A DNA stretch of 15,375 bases from DATJJW01 sp035491935 (GTDB taxonomy: Bacteria > Pseudomonadota > Alphaproteobacteria > ATCC43930 > CGMCC-115725), in assembly GCA_035491935.1 (NCBI GenBank), contig DATJJW010000206.1, positions 1 through 15,375 of the forward strand. Direction: 5' to 3'. The translations under genes and the position numbers were made by a program. Below the pieces are notes generated by a model. The model was not told where the DNA came from. It saw nothing but the letters and a program-made list of their open reading frames with translations, and did not search any database. Numbering within the stretch: position 1 is the stretch's first letter; every line of letters starts with the position of its first letter. This document shows positions 7,083 through 14,468 of this stretch, piece by piece.

Positions 7083-7994
7083 ATGCTGGAGAGAGTCATC
7101 GAGGCGCGTCGCCGCGACATCGGCGGGTTCGAGGTCGGCCGGGTGCTGCCGGTCGCGGCACGGCGCATGGTCGGCCCCTATGTCTTCTTCGACCATATGG
7201 GACCAGTGACCTTCCCGGCGCATATCGACCGCCATATCGACGTGCGCCCGCATCCTCACATCGGCCTGTCGACGCTGACCTACCTGTTCGCGGGCGAGAT
7301 CACCCATCGCGACAGCGTGGGCTCCTGCCAGGACATCACGCCGGGGGCCGTCAACTGGATGACCGCCGGGCGCGGCATCACCCATTCCGAGCGTTTCGAG
7401 CGCGCCCATCGCGAAGGCGACAGGGTGCACGGCATCCAGGCCTGGGTGGCGCTGCCGGAAGCGGACGAGGAGACCGATCCCGGCTTCTCGCACCATCCGG
7501 CGGCCGAGCTGCCGTCGGTCGAAGCGAAGGGCTTCAAGGCCAGGCTCGCCGCCGGTTCGGCTTTTGGCCTCACCTCGCCGGTCCAGGTCTACTCGCCGCA
7601 ATTCTACATGCATGTGACGGCCGAGGCCGGCGCGCGCGTGCCCTTGCCGGCGGAGCACAAGGAACGCGCCGCCTATATCGTCGAAGGCACGGTCGAGCTG
7701 GGCGGCGCGCGATTCGAAGCCGGCCGCATGCTGGTCTTCGATCCGGGCGCGGATGTGACGCTCACGGCGCTGGCGCCTTCGACATTGATGTTGCTGGGCG
7801 GCGAGCCCTTGGGCACACGCTTCATCGAATGGAATTTCGTCTCCTCGTCCAAGGAGCGCATCGAGCAGGCCAAGGCCGATTGGCGCGCCGGCCGCATGAA
7901 GCTGCCCGACCTCGACCATGACGAGTTCATTCCCCTGCCCGAGATGCCGGTGGCGGGTCCGCCGCCCTGCGAGAAAGGCGCACCGACTTCGTGA
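7083..7994 (+). CDS. Pirin family protein
   Basis: A 303-residue bicupin of the pirin family. The metal-binding residues are all present: His57 and His59 in RPHPHIGLSTLTYLF, and His101 and Glu103 in GITHSERF. They stand at nearly the same positions as in human pirin (56, 58, 101, 103). The C-terminal half contains the pirin-C type strand-rich segment through EPLGTRFIEWNFVSSSKERIEQAKADW. Bacterial pirins have been linked to quercetin dioxygenase activity, to pyruvate dehydrogenase regulation and to stress; the role here is open. A GAGGG lies about nine bases before the ATG. The stop overlaps the next gene's GTG start in a GTGA junction, so the two are likely translated together. It diverges from the histidine-rich lipoprotein gene. 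Confidence 0.93.
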   Translation: MLERVIEARRRDIGGFEVGRVLPVAARRMVGPYVFFDHMGPVTFPAHIDRHIDVRPHPHIGLSTLTYLFAGEITHRDSVGSCQDITPGAVNWMTAGRGITHSERFERAHREGDRVHGIQAWVALPEADEETDPGFSHHPAAELPSVEAKGFKARLAAGSAFGLTSPVQVYSPQFYMHVTAEAGARVPLPAEHKERAAYIVEGTVELGGARFEAGRMLVFDPGADVTLTALAPSTLMLLGGEPLGTRFIEWNFVSSSKERIEQAKADWRAGRMKLPDLDHDEFIPLPEMPVAGPPPCEKGAPTS

Positions 7995-8596
7995 GACGCG
8001 GCCCGACCCTTGCCATCCTGCTGTCGCTTGCCCTCGCAGGCACCGCTTCGGCCCGCACCATCACCCATCAGTCGGGTACGCCTGAGACGGCTGCACCCCA
8101 GACGGCACCGGCCGAGCCCGCCACCTCACCCACGGCGGATGCGGCGGAGCTCGTCCGGCTCTTCGCCCATACCTGCCTGATCTATCCGGGCAGGACGGCG
8201 GCACTGCGCACGATGCTCGACAGCCACCATATCCCGGCGCTCAGCGACAAGGCGGCAGCGCTGTTCCTGCCCGGCGGCAAGGGCAAGGGCTACGACACCT
8301 CGACCGCAGGCAACCGCATGGCGCTGCTCTCCGAGGATGGCGACATCTGTACCGTGCTGGGCGAGCGGGCGGACAGCAAGGCGGTGGTGTCGCTGATTGA
8401 ATCGGGGCTGAAATCCCTGCATTCCAACGCGCATTTCGTCGGCGAGGACAACGACCCGGCAACATCCGACCTGCACCACCGGCACTACGATCTCACGACC
8501 AAATCCGGCAAACCCTACGAACTGATCGTCAGCACCAGCGCCGCGCCGAACCACATCCAGGCGATCATCACCATCGGGCCGAAGCCAAAGGGTTAG
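7991..8596 (+). CDS. Exported hypothetical protein, coupled to pirin
   Basis: A 201-residue protein with an N-terminal signal peptide (hydrophobic core about residues 6-17, likely cleavage after TASA at residue 21). A disordered Thr/Ala/Pro-rich linker to residue 50 and a globular domain of about 150 residues follow. Cys62 (HTCLIYPG) and Cys120 (DGDICTVL) could form a periplasmic disulfide. The domain mixes helix and strand and ends in a strand-like IQAIITIGPKPKG. No catalytic motif is apparent and I do not recognise the family. The GTG start at 7991 sits inside the pirin stop codon (GTGA), which decides the start and implies coupling. A cluster of HHRHY (162-166) might touch metal, which is speculative. 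Confidence 0.75.
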   Translation: MRRGPTLAILLSLALAGTASARTITHQSGTPETAAPQTAPAEPATSPTADAAELVRLFAHTCLIYPGRTAALRTMLDSHHIPALSDKAAALFLPGGKGKGYDTSTAGNRMALLSEDGDICTVLGERADSKAVVSLIESGLKSLHSNAHFVGEDNDPATSDLHHRHYDLTTKSGKPYELIVSTSAAPNHIQAIITIGPKPKG

Positions 8597-8685
8597 GCCG
8601 TTGCAACAGGAAGCGCCTTATGGCATCGTCAATGATGGATGGAACATTTCAGGTACACACGAAAATTTGACTGAAGGAGTGACCC

Positions 8686-9081
8686 ATGCGGTTCGGTGCA
8701 GCGATCAAGAGCGGCCTTATCAAATATGCTGTGTTCCGTGGTCGGGCCAGCCGATCGGAACTCTGGTGGTTTCAGCTCTTCCTGCTCCTAGTGGTCTTCG
8801 GCCTGGGCATCGTCTCCCTGATTCTCGGAATTGACCCTCATGCGGTTATGGCACTCGCCGAGGTCGCTTTACTGTTGCCGATCCTGGGATTGCAAGTCAG
8901 ACGACTGCATGACGTGAACAAATCCGGCTGGTGGCTCTTGCTGCTCTTCATTCCGGTCGTCGGTGGTATCGTCCTGTTGATTTTCTACTGCCTCAAAGGC
9001 ACGAGCGGCCCCAACCGCTTTGGCGACGATCCCTTGGGCGGGAGCCTGGATCTGGGGCCGTTGGTCAGCGCCCAGACCTGA
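8686..9081 (+). CDS. DUF805 family inner-membrane protein
   Basis: A 131-residue membrane protein of the DUF805 (YhaH-like) family, a widespread group of unknown function. The signatures are visible: FRGRASRSELWW at 17-28, RRLHDVNKSGWW at 72-83 and a CLKGTSGPNRFGDDPLG block at 102-118. Three to four hydrophobic segments (about residues 28-48, 55-70, 82-101) fit the usual topology. An AAGGAGTG ribosome site lies four bases before the ATG. It stands 89 bases after the pirin-linked gene on the same strand and may have its own promoter. It converges on the dehydrogenase gene that ends at 9163. The family call is firm; the role is unknown. Confidence 0.93.
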   Translation: MRFGAAIKSGLIKYAVFRGRASRSELWWFQLFLLLVVFGLGIVSLILGIDPHAVMALAEVALLLPILGLQVRRLHDVNKSGWWLLLLFIPVVGGIVLLIFYCLKGTSGPNRFGDDPLGGSLDLGPLVSAQT

Positions 9082-9162
9082 GCCTACCTTTCTCATACCC
9101 TTGATGTCCGAGATGCCGCCCGGTTCATCCCGAAGCGGATGGTGTCTCGACCTAATCAATAG

Positions 9163-10035
9163 TCAGGGCCGCTTGTAGGTCTTCAGCACCTCATAGACCG
9201 AGGCGGTGTCGTCGTCGGCCAGTCCCATCCTCATGGCATCGGTGTAGACACCCTGGGTCAGGTCGAAGATCGGCGTCGGTGCGCCCAGGCTTTCGGCAAA
9301 GGCGCCGATGATCGCCATGTCCTTCTTCCAGATCGCGACCTTCATGGTGGCCGGCTTGTAATTCTCCTCGACCATCATCGGCGCGCGCAGCTCGAAGACG
9401 CGGGAATTGCCGGCACCGGCGGAAACGACGTCGAACACCTGTTCCAGGTCCAGCCCCGCCTTGCTCGCGAGCCACATCGCCTCGGCACTGGCGACGTTGT
9501 TGATCGCGACCAGATGGTTGGCGATGTACTTCATCTTGGTGCCGTTGCCATAGGATCCCAGCTCCGCGGTCTTGCGGCCGAAATCGGCGAAGACCGGCAG
9601 GCAGGTCTTGACCGCCGCCGCATCGCCGCTGGCATAGATCACCAGGTCGCGCTCGATGGCCTGCGCGCCGGTGCCGCTCAAGGGACAGTCGAGCGCCTTA
9701 TGGCCGCCCTTGGTCAGGATGTGGTGGAATTCCTGCTTATCCTCCAAGGTCAGCGTGGAGAGCTCGCAGACGATGCGGGCGGGCGTTTGGCTGGATGAGA
9801 TTTCTTCGGCCACTGCCTTCGCGGCATAGGGGCTGGGCAGGCTGGTCAGGATGATCGGTGCGCGGGCGGCGATCTCGGCGGCCCCGCGGGCGATGACGAT
9901 GCCGTCCTTGGCCAGATCGGCATTCCTGGTGCCATCGGTGTCGAAGCCCAGCACCGTCCAGCCCCGTTCGGCCAAGTTGCGCGCGATGGCGCTGCCCATG
10001 ATGCCGAGGCCGATCATGCCGACGATCTTGTCCAT
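9163..10035 (-). CDS. NAD(P)-dependent oxidoreductase, 3-hydroxyisobutyrate dehydrogenase family
   Basis: A 290-residue beta-hydroxyacid dehydrogenase. The Rossmann motif is GLGIMG (9-14). Asp32 at the end of the second strand favours NAD over NADP. The substrate motif reads DCPLSGTGAQA (116-126), a variant of the usual DAPVSGG. The catalytic lysine is Lys169 in GNGTKMKYIAN. Members oxidise or reduce small beta-hydroxyacids or semialdehydes (3-hydroxyisobutyrate, tartronate, glyoxylate, succinic semialdehyde); which one applies here is not visible. The start at 10035 follows a strong GGGAGG, whereas an in-frame ATG at 10107 has no such site. It is divergent from the GlcG-type gene, with 164 bases between them that include a TAATATATCA motif resembling the palindrome before hisD. 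It may belong functionally to that cluster. Confidence 0.9.
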   Translation of the reverse strand: MDKIVGMIGLGIMGSAIARNLAERGWTVLGFDTDGTRNADLAKDGIVIARGAAEIAARAPIILTSLPSPYAAKAVAEEISSSQTPARIVCELSTLTLEDKQEFHHILTKGGHKALDCPLSGTGAQAIERDLVIYASGDAAAVKTCLPVFADFGRKTAELGSYGNGTKMKYIANHLVAINNVASAEAMWLASKAGLDLEQVFDVVSAGAGNSRVFELRAPMMVEENYKPATMKVAIWKKDMAIIGAFAESLGAPTPIFDLTQGVYTDAMRMGLADDDTASVYEVLKTYKRP

Positions 10036-10089
10036 GCTTTCCTCCCAATTTCCGCAGATATTCACTTTTCGCTGGAGCGTACCGGCAGC

Positions 10090-10099
10090 TAATATATCA
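10090..10099. promoter_or_regulatory. Possible operator, TAATATATCA
   Basis: This decamer differs by one base from the core TGATATATCA of the perfect palindrome at 14441-14454. It lies in the divergent gap between the dehydrogenase and GlcG-type genes, about 55 bases from the dehydrogenase start. If bound by the same regulator it would tie these genes to the cyclase/hisD block. An AT-rich decamer can arise by chance. Confidence 0.3.
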
Positions 10100-10199
10100 C
10101 CCGCCAACCAGGCGGGCGCCGCCCTGCCCTGCCCTGGCCATCACGACATCGCCCCGGCGACCCATCGCCGCCAAAGCGAGCCCCACCCCACAGGAAGGA

Positions 10200-10646
10200 A
10201 TGCACCCCGTGACCGAACTCACGCTGAAGAAAGCCGAAGCCATCATCGATGCCGCGCTCGCCAAGGGCCGCGAGAAGAAATTCGCCCCGCTGACCGTCGT
10301 CGTGCTCGATGCCGGCGGCCATGCGGTGGCGCTGAAGCGCGAGGACAATTCCGGCATCATCCGCGTGCAGATCGCCACCGCCAAGGCCTATGGCGCGCTG
10401 GGCATGGGCTTCAATTCGCGCGAGCTGGGCGTGCGCGCCCAGACCAACGCCCCCTTCATCGGCGCGCTGTCGGTCCTGTCCGAGGGCAAGCTGGCACCGG
10501 CCGCAGGCGGCGTGCTGATCCTGGGCAGCGCCGGCCAGGTCATCGGCGCGGTCGGCATCTCGGGCGACACCTCCGACAATGACGAGATCTGCTCCTTCGC
10601 CGGCATCAAGGCCGCAGGATTCAAGGCGTTCAACGAGCCGGCCTGA
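10200..10646 (+). CDS. GlcG/HbpS family protein (DUF336, heme-binding-like)
   Basis: A 148-residue single-domain protein of the GlcG/HbpS (DUF336) family, found as a heme-binding protein in Streptomyces and as a small partner in glycolate and diol or alcohol utilisation operons. Family features are LTLKKAEAIIDAALAKG at the N-terminus, VVVLDAGGHAVALKREDNSG (24 kDa-fold core), the long helix of TAKAYGALGMGFNSREL and the glycine-rich AAGGVLILGSAGQVIGAVGISGD near the end. AGGAAGG lies too close to the ATG at 10200, while a GTG at 10209 has ideal spacing (about 10 bases), so the true start may be three codons later. It is the only plus-strand gene in the catabolic block. It converges on the short-chain dehydrogenase, with a stem-loop between them. 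Its exact role is unknown. Confidence 0.9.
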   Translation: MHPVTELTLKKAEAIIDAALAKGREKKFAPLTVVVLDAGGHAVALKREDNSGIIRVQIATAKAYGALGMGFNSRELGVRAQTNAPFIGALSVLSEGKLAPAAGGVLILGSAGQVIGAVGISGDTSDNDEICSFAGIKAAGFKAFNEPA

Positions 10647-10672
10647 TACGGCCTTCATCCGCCCTCCTTCAA

Positions 10673-10700
10673 GGCTGGACCGTCAATCGGCGGTCCAGCC
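10673..10700. terminator. Stem-loop between convergent genes
   Basis: A perfect 10-bp stem, GGCTGGACCG with CGGTCCAGCC, encloses an eight-base loop. It spans the end of the short-chain dehydrogenase gene, including its stop codon, and lies 27 bases after the GlcG-type stop. Being symmetric it could stop transcription from both sides, but neither side has a T-run, so efficiency is doubtful. Confidence 0.4.
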
Positions 10701-11456
10701 GCCATCGACCACGAGCGACGAGCCGGTCATCAAGGCCGCAGCGTCGGAGGCCAGGAAGACGATCGCGCCCATCAGATCCTGCACCTGGCCGATGCGGCCG
10801 AGCTTGATCTTGGACACCACGCTTTCCTTGAACGCGGCATTTTCGAAGAACGGCTTGGTCATCGGCGTCTCGATGAAGGTCGGCGCCAGCGTATTGACGC
10901 GGATGCCATGCGGGGCGAGGTCGATCGCCATCGATTTGGAGAACCCCTCCATCGCCCATTTCGAGGCGCAATAGAGCGAGCGGTTCACCCCACCGACATG
11001 GCCCATCTGCGAGGACATGTTGATGATGGAGCCCGGCCGCCCCGCCTCGATCAACCGCTTCACCACGGCCTGCGCCACGAAATAGGCTGAGCGGACGTTC
11101 AGGTTCATGACGAAGTCGTAGTCCTCGACCGGCACCTTCTGGAACGGGTTCGGCCGGTTGGTGCCGGCATTGTTGATCAGGATGTCGAAGGGCTGGGCTT
11201 CCCCGATCACCCGCGCCACCGCATCGAGATCGCCGACATCGAGCACCAGGGCCTGGGATTTGTTGCCCTTGGCCCGGATCGCCGCCGCCGCCGCCTCGAT
11301 CTCGGCGCTCGAGCGCGCGCAGATCGTGACATGGGCACCGGCATCGGCCAGCGCGGTGGCGGCGGCCAGGCCGATGCCCCGGCCACCGCCGGTAACGAGC
11401 GCCCGCCTGCCGTCGAGCCGGAAGGAAGGCGTGGCGGGCAGGACGACGTCGCTCAT
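10683..11456 (-). CDS. Short-chain dehydrogenase/reductase
   Basis: A 257-residue classical SDR. The cofactor motif is TGGGRGIG (22-29), with Arg48 after the second strand suggesting NADP. NNAG is at 95-98, and Ser149 in INMSSQ, Tyr162 and Lys166 in YCASK form the catalytic set. The C-terminal motif is SLVVDGGWTAD. Members act on secondary alcohols or ketones of many kinds, so no substrate is assigned. An AGGGG precedes the ATG at 11456. It lies 48 bases after the MFS transporter gene on the same strand and is probably the last gene of the leftward operon. Together with the importer and the HisD paralogue it fits an alcohol- or polyol-oxidising route. Confidence 0.92.
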   Translation of the reverse strand: MSDVVLPATPSFRLDGRRALVTGGGRGIGLAAATALADAGAHVTICARSSAEIEAAAAAIRAKGNKSQALVLDVGDLDAVARVIGEAQPFDILINNAGTNRPNPFQKVPVEDYDFVMNLNVRSAYFVAQAVVKRLIEAGRPGSIINMSSQMGHVGGVNRSLYCASKWAMEGFSKSMAIDLAPHGIRVNTLAPTFIETPMTKPFFENAAFKESVVSKIKLGRIGQVQDLMGAIVFLASDAAALMTGSSLVVDGGWTAD

Positions 11457-11504
11457 GTGGATACCCCTGTCGATAACAAAATGCGGATGGTGAAGGCTGC
11501 CGGG

Positions 11505-12905
11505 CTATTCGGCGGCCCGGCTGCCTCCGGCGGTGCTGAGGGCTTCGTCGATCGCCTCGATCGACTGGCCCTTGGTCTCGACCTTGCACAGCCAGTATGT
11601 CGCCGCCGCCAGGAAATACCAGACGGCGAAATAGGTGAAGGCGGCGTTGATCGGGATTTCTCCCGGCTTGGGCGTGAGCGTCAGCGAGGTGCCGACGACG
11701 ACGGCCAGGCCTAGCGGCCCGATGATCTTGCCGATGCCGCCAAAACCATAGGCGGCGCCCATGCCGGTGGTGCGCAGGCCCGAAGGCCAGACCTCCGCCG
11801 AATAGGGGCCGGCAATGGCGAAGCAGCCGTCGCCAAAGAAGAACGTCGCCATCAGCGGCAGCACCACGGCCAGCACATTGCCTTCCATCTGATGGACGAA
11901 CAGCCCCATGCCGGCGAGCATGATGCCGGCCATGGCGCAGACCAGCGTGCCGGCCGCGCGACGGCCCATCAGCTCGGACAGGATGGAGATCACGAACCGG
12001 CCGACGAAGGCGCTCAAGGTCGCGAAGATCATGTAGAAGGCCGCCTGCTTCGGCGTCGCATGCAGCAGCAGCACGATGAGCGACGGCGCCCATAGCGCCA
12101 GACCGTAATAGCCCGTCTGCACGCCGAGATTGGTGACGCAGGAGACGATCAGCCGGCGCGGATGGTGGAACAGCGCGCTGAAGGGCACATGCGGCGCTGC
12201 CGGAACATGCGAGGTCAGCGGCAAGGTCTTGGGATCGGTCTCCAGCGCCCAGGCGATCGACCGCCGCGCCTTCTCGTTCTCGCTGCGGCTGATCAGCCAG
12301 CGCGGCGATTCCGGGATCCAGGCAAGCATGAAGAAGGTCAACAGGCTGAGGGCCACGCAAACGCCCATCAATGGCCGCCAGCCACCGACGATCGGTTCGA
12401 GGAAGGCCACCATCACCGAACCCGTCAGCAACCCCAGCGGCACCGTGGCCGTGACGACGCCGCTCATGACGCCGCGCATCCGGGTCGGCACGAATTCCTG
12501 CACCAATGGCAGGCTGACGCAATAGAGGCCGCCGACACCCAGGCCGATCACGAAGCGGCAGGCGGTGAGGTAAAGCCAACCGGGGTCGCGTGCCTCCGGC
12601 GTGAAGATCAGCGCCAGCATCGCGACCGAGAATGTCGCGACCGTCGTCAGGAAGATCTTGCGGCGGCCGATCCTGTCGGCCAGGTGCCCGAACATGAAGG
12701 CGCCGATGATGGCGCCGACTCCGGATGACAGGAGGATGATCGCGGAGATGCCGAAGGTCAGATGCCACGGCGTCGCCAGGAAGGTCAGAATGAAGCCGAT
12801 GAGGAAGTAGTCGAGGAATTCCAGCATGACGCCGAAACATGAGGCGATCATCAACCTGTACTGATTGCCCGTCAGGCTATCCTGCTTGTCCAATGCTCTC
12901 AGCAT
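11505..12905 (-). CDS. MFS transporter (sugar or organic-acid porter type)
   Basis: A 466-residue major facilitator with about 12 hydrophobic segments. The loop 2-3 signature is GHLADRIGRRK (73-83), and PESPRWL (198-204) after helix 6 is a mark of the sugar porter and aromatic-acid/organic-cation branches. Asp32 in EFLDYFL of helix 1 recalls the acidic residue of proton-coupled aromatic-acid symporters. Import of an organic acid, polyol or aromatic compound by proton symport is inferred, with no substrate evident. The ATG at 12905 has a GGAAGGAAGA upstream. Between it and the hisD paralogue lies a REP-like repeat pair, so its transcription may be partly independent. The downstream neighbour on the same strand is the short-chain dehydrogenase. 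Confidence 0.93.
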   Translation of the reverse strand: MLRALDKQDSLTGNQYRLMIASCFGVMLEFLDYFLIGFILTFLATPWHLTFGISAIILLSSGVGAIIGAFMFGHLADRIGRRKIFLTTVATFSVAMLALIFTPEARDPGWLYLTACRFVIGLGVGGLYCVSLPLVQEFVPTRMRGVMSGVVTATVPLGLLTGSVMVAFLEPIVGGWRPLMGVCVALSLLTFFMLAWIPESPRWLISRSENEKARRSIAWALETDPKTLPLTSHVPAAPHVPFSALFHHPRRLIVSCVTNLGVQTGYYGLALWAPSLIVLLLHATPKQAAFYMIFATLSAFVGRFVISILSELMGRRAAGTLVCAMAGIMLAGMGLFVHQMEGNVLAVVLPLMATFFFGDGCFAIAGPYSAEVWPSGLRTTGMGAAYGFGGIGKIIGPLGLAVVVGTSLTLTPKPGEIPINAAFTYFAVWYFLAAATYWLCKVETKGQSIEAIDEALSTAGGSRAAE

Positions 12906-12969
12906 GATCTTCCTTCCCTGTATTCCGATTTTTAGGTTTTTTGATCTCTATCGACGTCCCCACTCAACC

Positions 12970-13040
12970 GTCATGGCCGGGCTTGCCCCGGCCATCCTTA
13001 TCCTTCTGCGCGAGATGGCCGGGCCAAGCCCGGCCATGAC
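12970..13040. repeat. REP-like inverted palindrome pair
   Basis: Two 27-base arms, 12970-12996 and 13014-13040, are inverted copies with 26 of 27 positions matching and are separated by 17 bases. Each arm is itself a hairpin, ATGGCCGGG with CCCGGCCAT around a five-base loop (12973-12995 and 13015-13037). This is the architecture of REP/BIME elements, and GGCCGGGC-type palindromes are common intergenic repeats in alphaproteobacteria. It sits 17 bases after the hisD stop and may also end or stabilise that transcript. Confidence 0.85.
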
Positions 13041-13056
13041 CAATAGGCGTTGGCAA

Positions 13057-14364
13057 TTACTCCGCCGCCTTGCCATAGGGGATGTTGCGGCCGCCATAGC
13101 GGCGGACGCGGACATTGGCCTGCTCGGCGTGGCCGACGAAGCCTTCGAGCATGCAGAGCCGCGAGCAGTATTCGCCGACCATGGCCGAGGCCTGGTCGGT
13201 CAGCACGCGCTGATAGGTGCAGGTCTTGAGGAACTTGCCGACCCAGAGCCCGCCGGTATAGCGCGCGGCCTTCAAGGTCGGCAGGGTGTGGTTGGTGCCG
13301 ATGACCTTGTCGCCGAAGGCGACGTTGGTACGCGGGCCCAGGAACAAGGCGCCATAATTGGTCATGTTCTTCAGGAAGTAGTCCGGATCTCGTGTCATGA
13401 CCTGGACATGCTCCGACGCGATGCGGTCGGCTTCCTTGACCATCTCCTCGTAGGAATCGCAGACGATGACCTCGCCGTAATCCTCCCACGCCTTCCGGGC
13501 GATCTCCGCCGTCGGCAGGATGCCGAGGATGCGCTCGATCTCGGCCAACGTCTCCTTGGCCAGCTTCTCGGAATTGGTCAGCAGGATCGCCGGGCTGGTC
13601 GGCCCGTGCTCGGCCTGGCCGAGCAGATCGGTGGCGCAGATCTCGCCGTCAACGCTCTCGTCGCAGATGACCAGCGTCTCGGTCGGGCCCGCGAACAGAT
13701 CGATGCCGACGCGGCCAAAGAGCTGGCGCTTGGCCTCGGCGACGAAGGCGTTGCCGGGACCGACCAGCATGTCGACCGCACCGATGCTCTGGGTGCCGAG
13801 CGCCATGGCGCCCACCGCCTGGATGCCACCCAGGCAATAGATCTCGTCGGCGCCGGCCAGATGCTGGGCCGCGACGATGGCGGGCGCCGGCTTGCCGTGA
13901 TAGGGCGGTGCGCATGTGGCAATGCGGCCGACGCCCGCGACCTTGGCGGTGATGACCGACATATGGGCCGAGGCCAGCAGCGGATACTTGCCGCCCGGCA
14001 CGTAGCAGCCGACCGCGTTGACCGGGATGTTCTTATGGCCGAGCACGACGCCAGGCAGCGTCTCGACCTCGACATCCTTCATCGAGTCACGCTGGATCTG
14101 CGCGAAATTGCGCACCTGCGCCTGGGCGAATTTGATGTCCTCGATATCGCGGCCTGAGAGCTGCGAGAGGCAGTCCTTGATCTCGGCATCGGTGAGGCGG
14201 TAATCGGCGCGATCCCATTGGTCGAACTTGACCGACAGCTCGCGCACCGCGACGTCGCCGCGTTTTTCGATATCCGCCAGGATGCCTTCGACCGTCGTGC
14301 GTATCTTCGCCTGGTCCTCGGCCCTGAGCGCCGCATCACGGCCGCGCTTGAGAAATTTCGCCAT
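13057..14364 (-). CDS. Histidinol dehydrogenase family enzyme, catabolic paralogue
   Basis: A 435-residue NAD-dependent dehydrogenase homologous to HisD, which oxidises a primary alcohol to an acid in two steps. The zinc ligands (Gln250, His253, Asp352, His412) and the catalytic Glu318-His319 pair are at the expected spacing. The segment after GTNH (TLPTLKAARYTGGLWVGKF) differs from the SSGL-type block of biosynthetic HisD. Such paralogues include the sulfopropanediol dehydrogenase HpsN. No his genes are nearby; instead there are a cyclase, an MFS importer and an SDR, so a catabolic role is favoured. A sulfonate substrate is not proven, since no sulfo-lyase is present. A GGGAGG precedes the ATG at 14364. 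The frame stays open upstream into the cyclase gene, but that extension has no family match. Confidence 0.9.
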   Translation of the reverse strand: MAKFLKRGRDAALRAEDQAKIRTTVEGILADIEKRGDVAVRELSVKFDQWDRADYRLTDAEIKDCLSQLSGRDIEDIKFAQAQVRNFAQIQRDSMKDVEVETLPGVVLGHKNIPVNAVGCYVPGGKYPLLASAHMSVITAKVAGVGRIATCAPPYHGKPAPAIVAAQHLAGADEIYCLGGIQAVGAMALGTQSIGAVDMLVGPGNAFVAEAKRQLFGRVGIDLFAGPTETLVICDESVDGEICATDLLGQAEHGPTSPAILLTNSEKLAKETLAEIERILGILPTAEIARKAWEDYGEVIVCDSYEEMVKEADRIASEHVQVMTRDPDYFLKNMTNYGALFLGPRTNVAFGDKVIGTNHTLPTLKAARYTGGLWVGKFLKTCTYQRVLTDQASAMVGEYCSRLCMLEGFVGHAEQANVRVRRYGGRNIPYGKAAE

Positions 14365-14409
14365 AGGGGCCTCCCATCCTGTTCTTTTAAAAGCGTGGTC
14401 GCGCATAGT

Positions 14410-14439
14410 GGCCGCTTCCGCGCGCGAACGGAAGCGGCC
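14410..14439. promoter_or_regulatory. Strong stem-loop in the cyclase-hisD gap
   Basis: A perfect 11-bp inverted repeat, GGCCGCTTCCG with CGGAAGCGGCC, encloses an eight-base loop. It lies 45 bases before the hisD start and 29 bases after the cyclase stop. No T-run follows it on the minus strand, so it may be a partial terminator, an mRNA-processing or stability element, or a site that lowers hisD expression relative to the cyclase. Confidence 0.45.
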
Positions 14440-14440
14440 C

Positions 14441-14454
14441 TCTGATATATCAGA
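14441..14454. promoter_or_regulatory. Perfect palindrome TCTGATATATCAGA, probable operator
   Basis: A perfect 14-bp AT-rich palindrome stands out in GC-rich surroundings, directly before the stem-loop and upstream of hisD. Two-fold symmetric sites of this size are typical of GntR- or similar dimeric repressors. A one-mismatch copy of the core lies at 10090-10099. No regulator gene is in the window; it may lie to the right of the edge. Confidence 0.5.
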
Positions 14455-14468
14455 TACGATATTTCCAG

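Noticed and set aside
6987..7919. Minus-strand open frame of 310 codons
   Set aside because: It is antisense to pirin, which has all its metal ligands.
9082..9162. Weak inverted repeat (CGAGA and TCTCG ends) between convergent genes
   Set aside because: The stem is short and interrupted and has no T-run, so a terminator call is not supported.
10669..12840. Minus-strand open frame of 723 codons
   Set aside because: It covers the MFS and SDR genes in another frame and is full of Arg/His/Pro. Both real genes have clear motifs.
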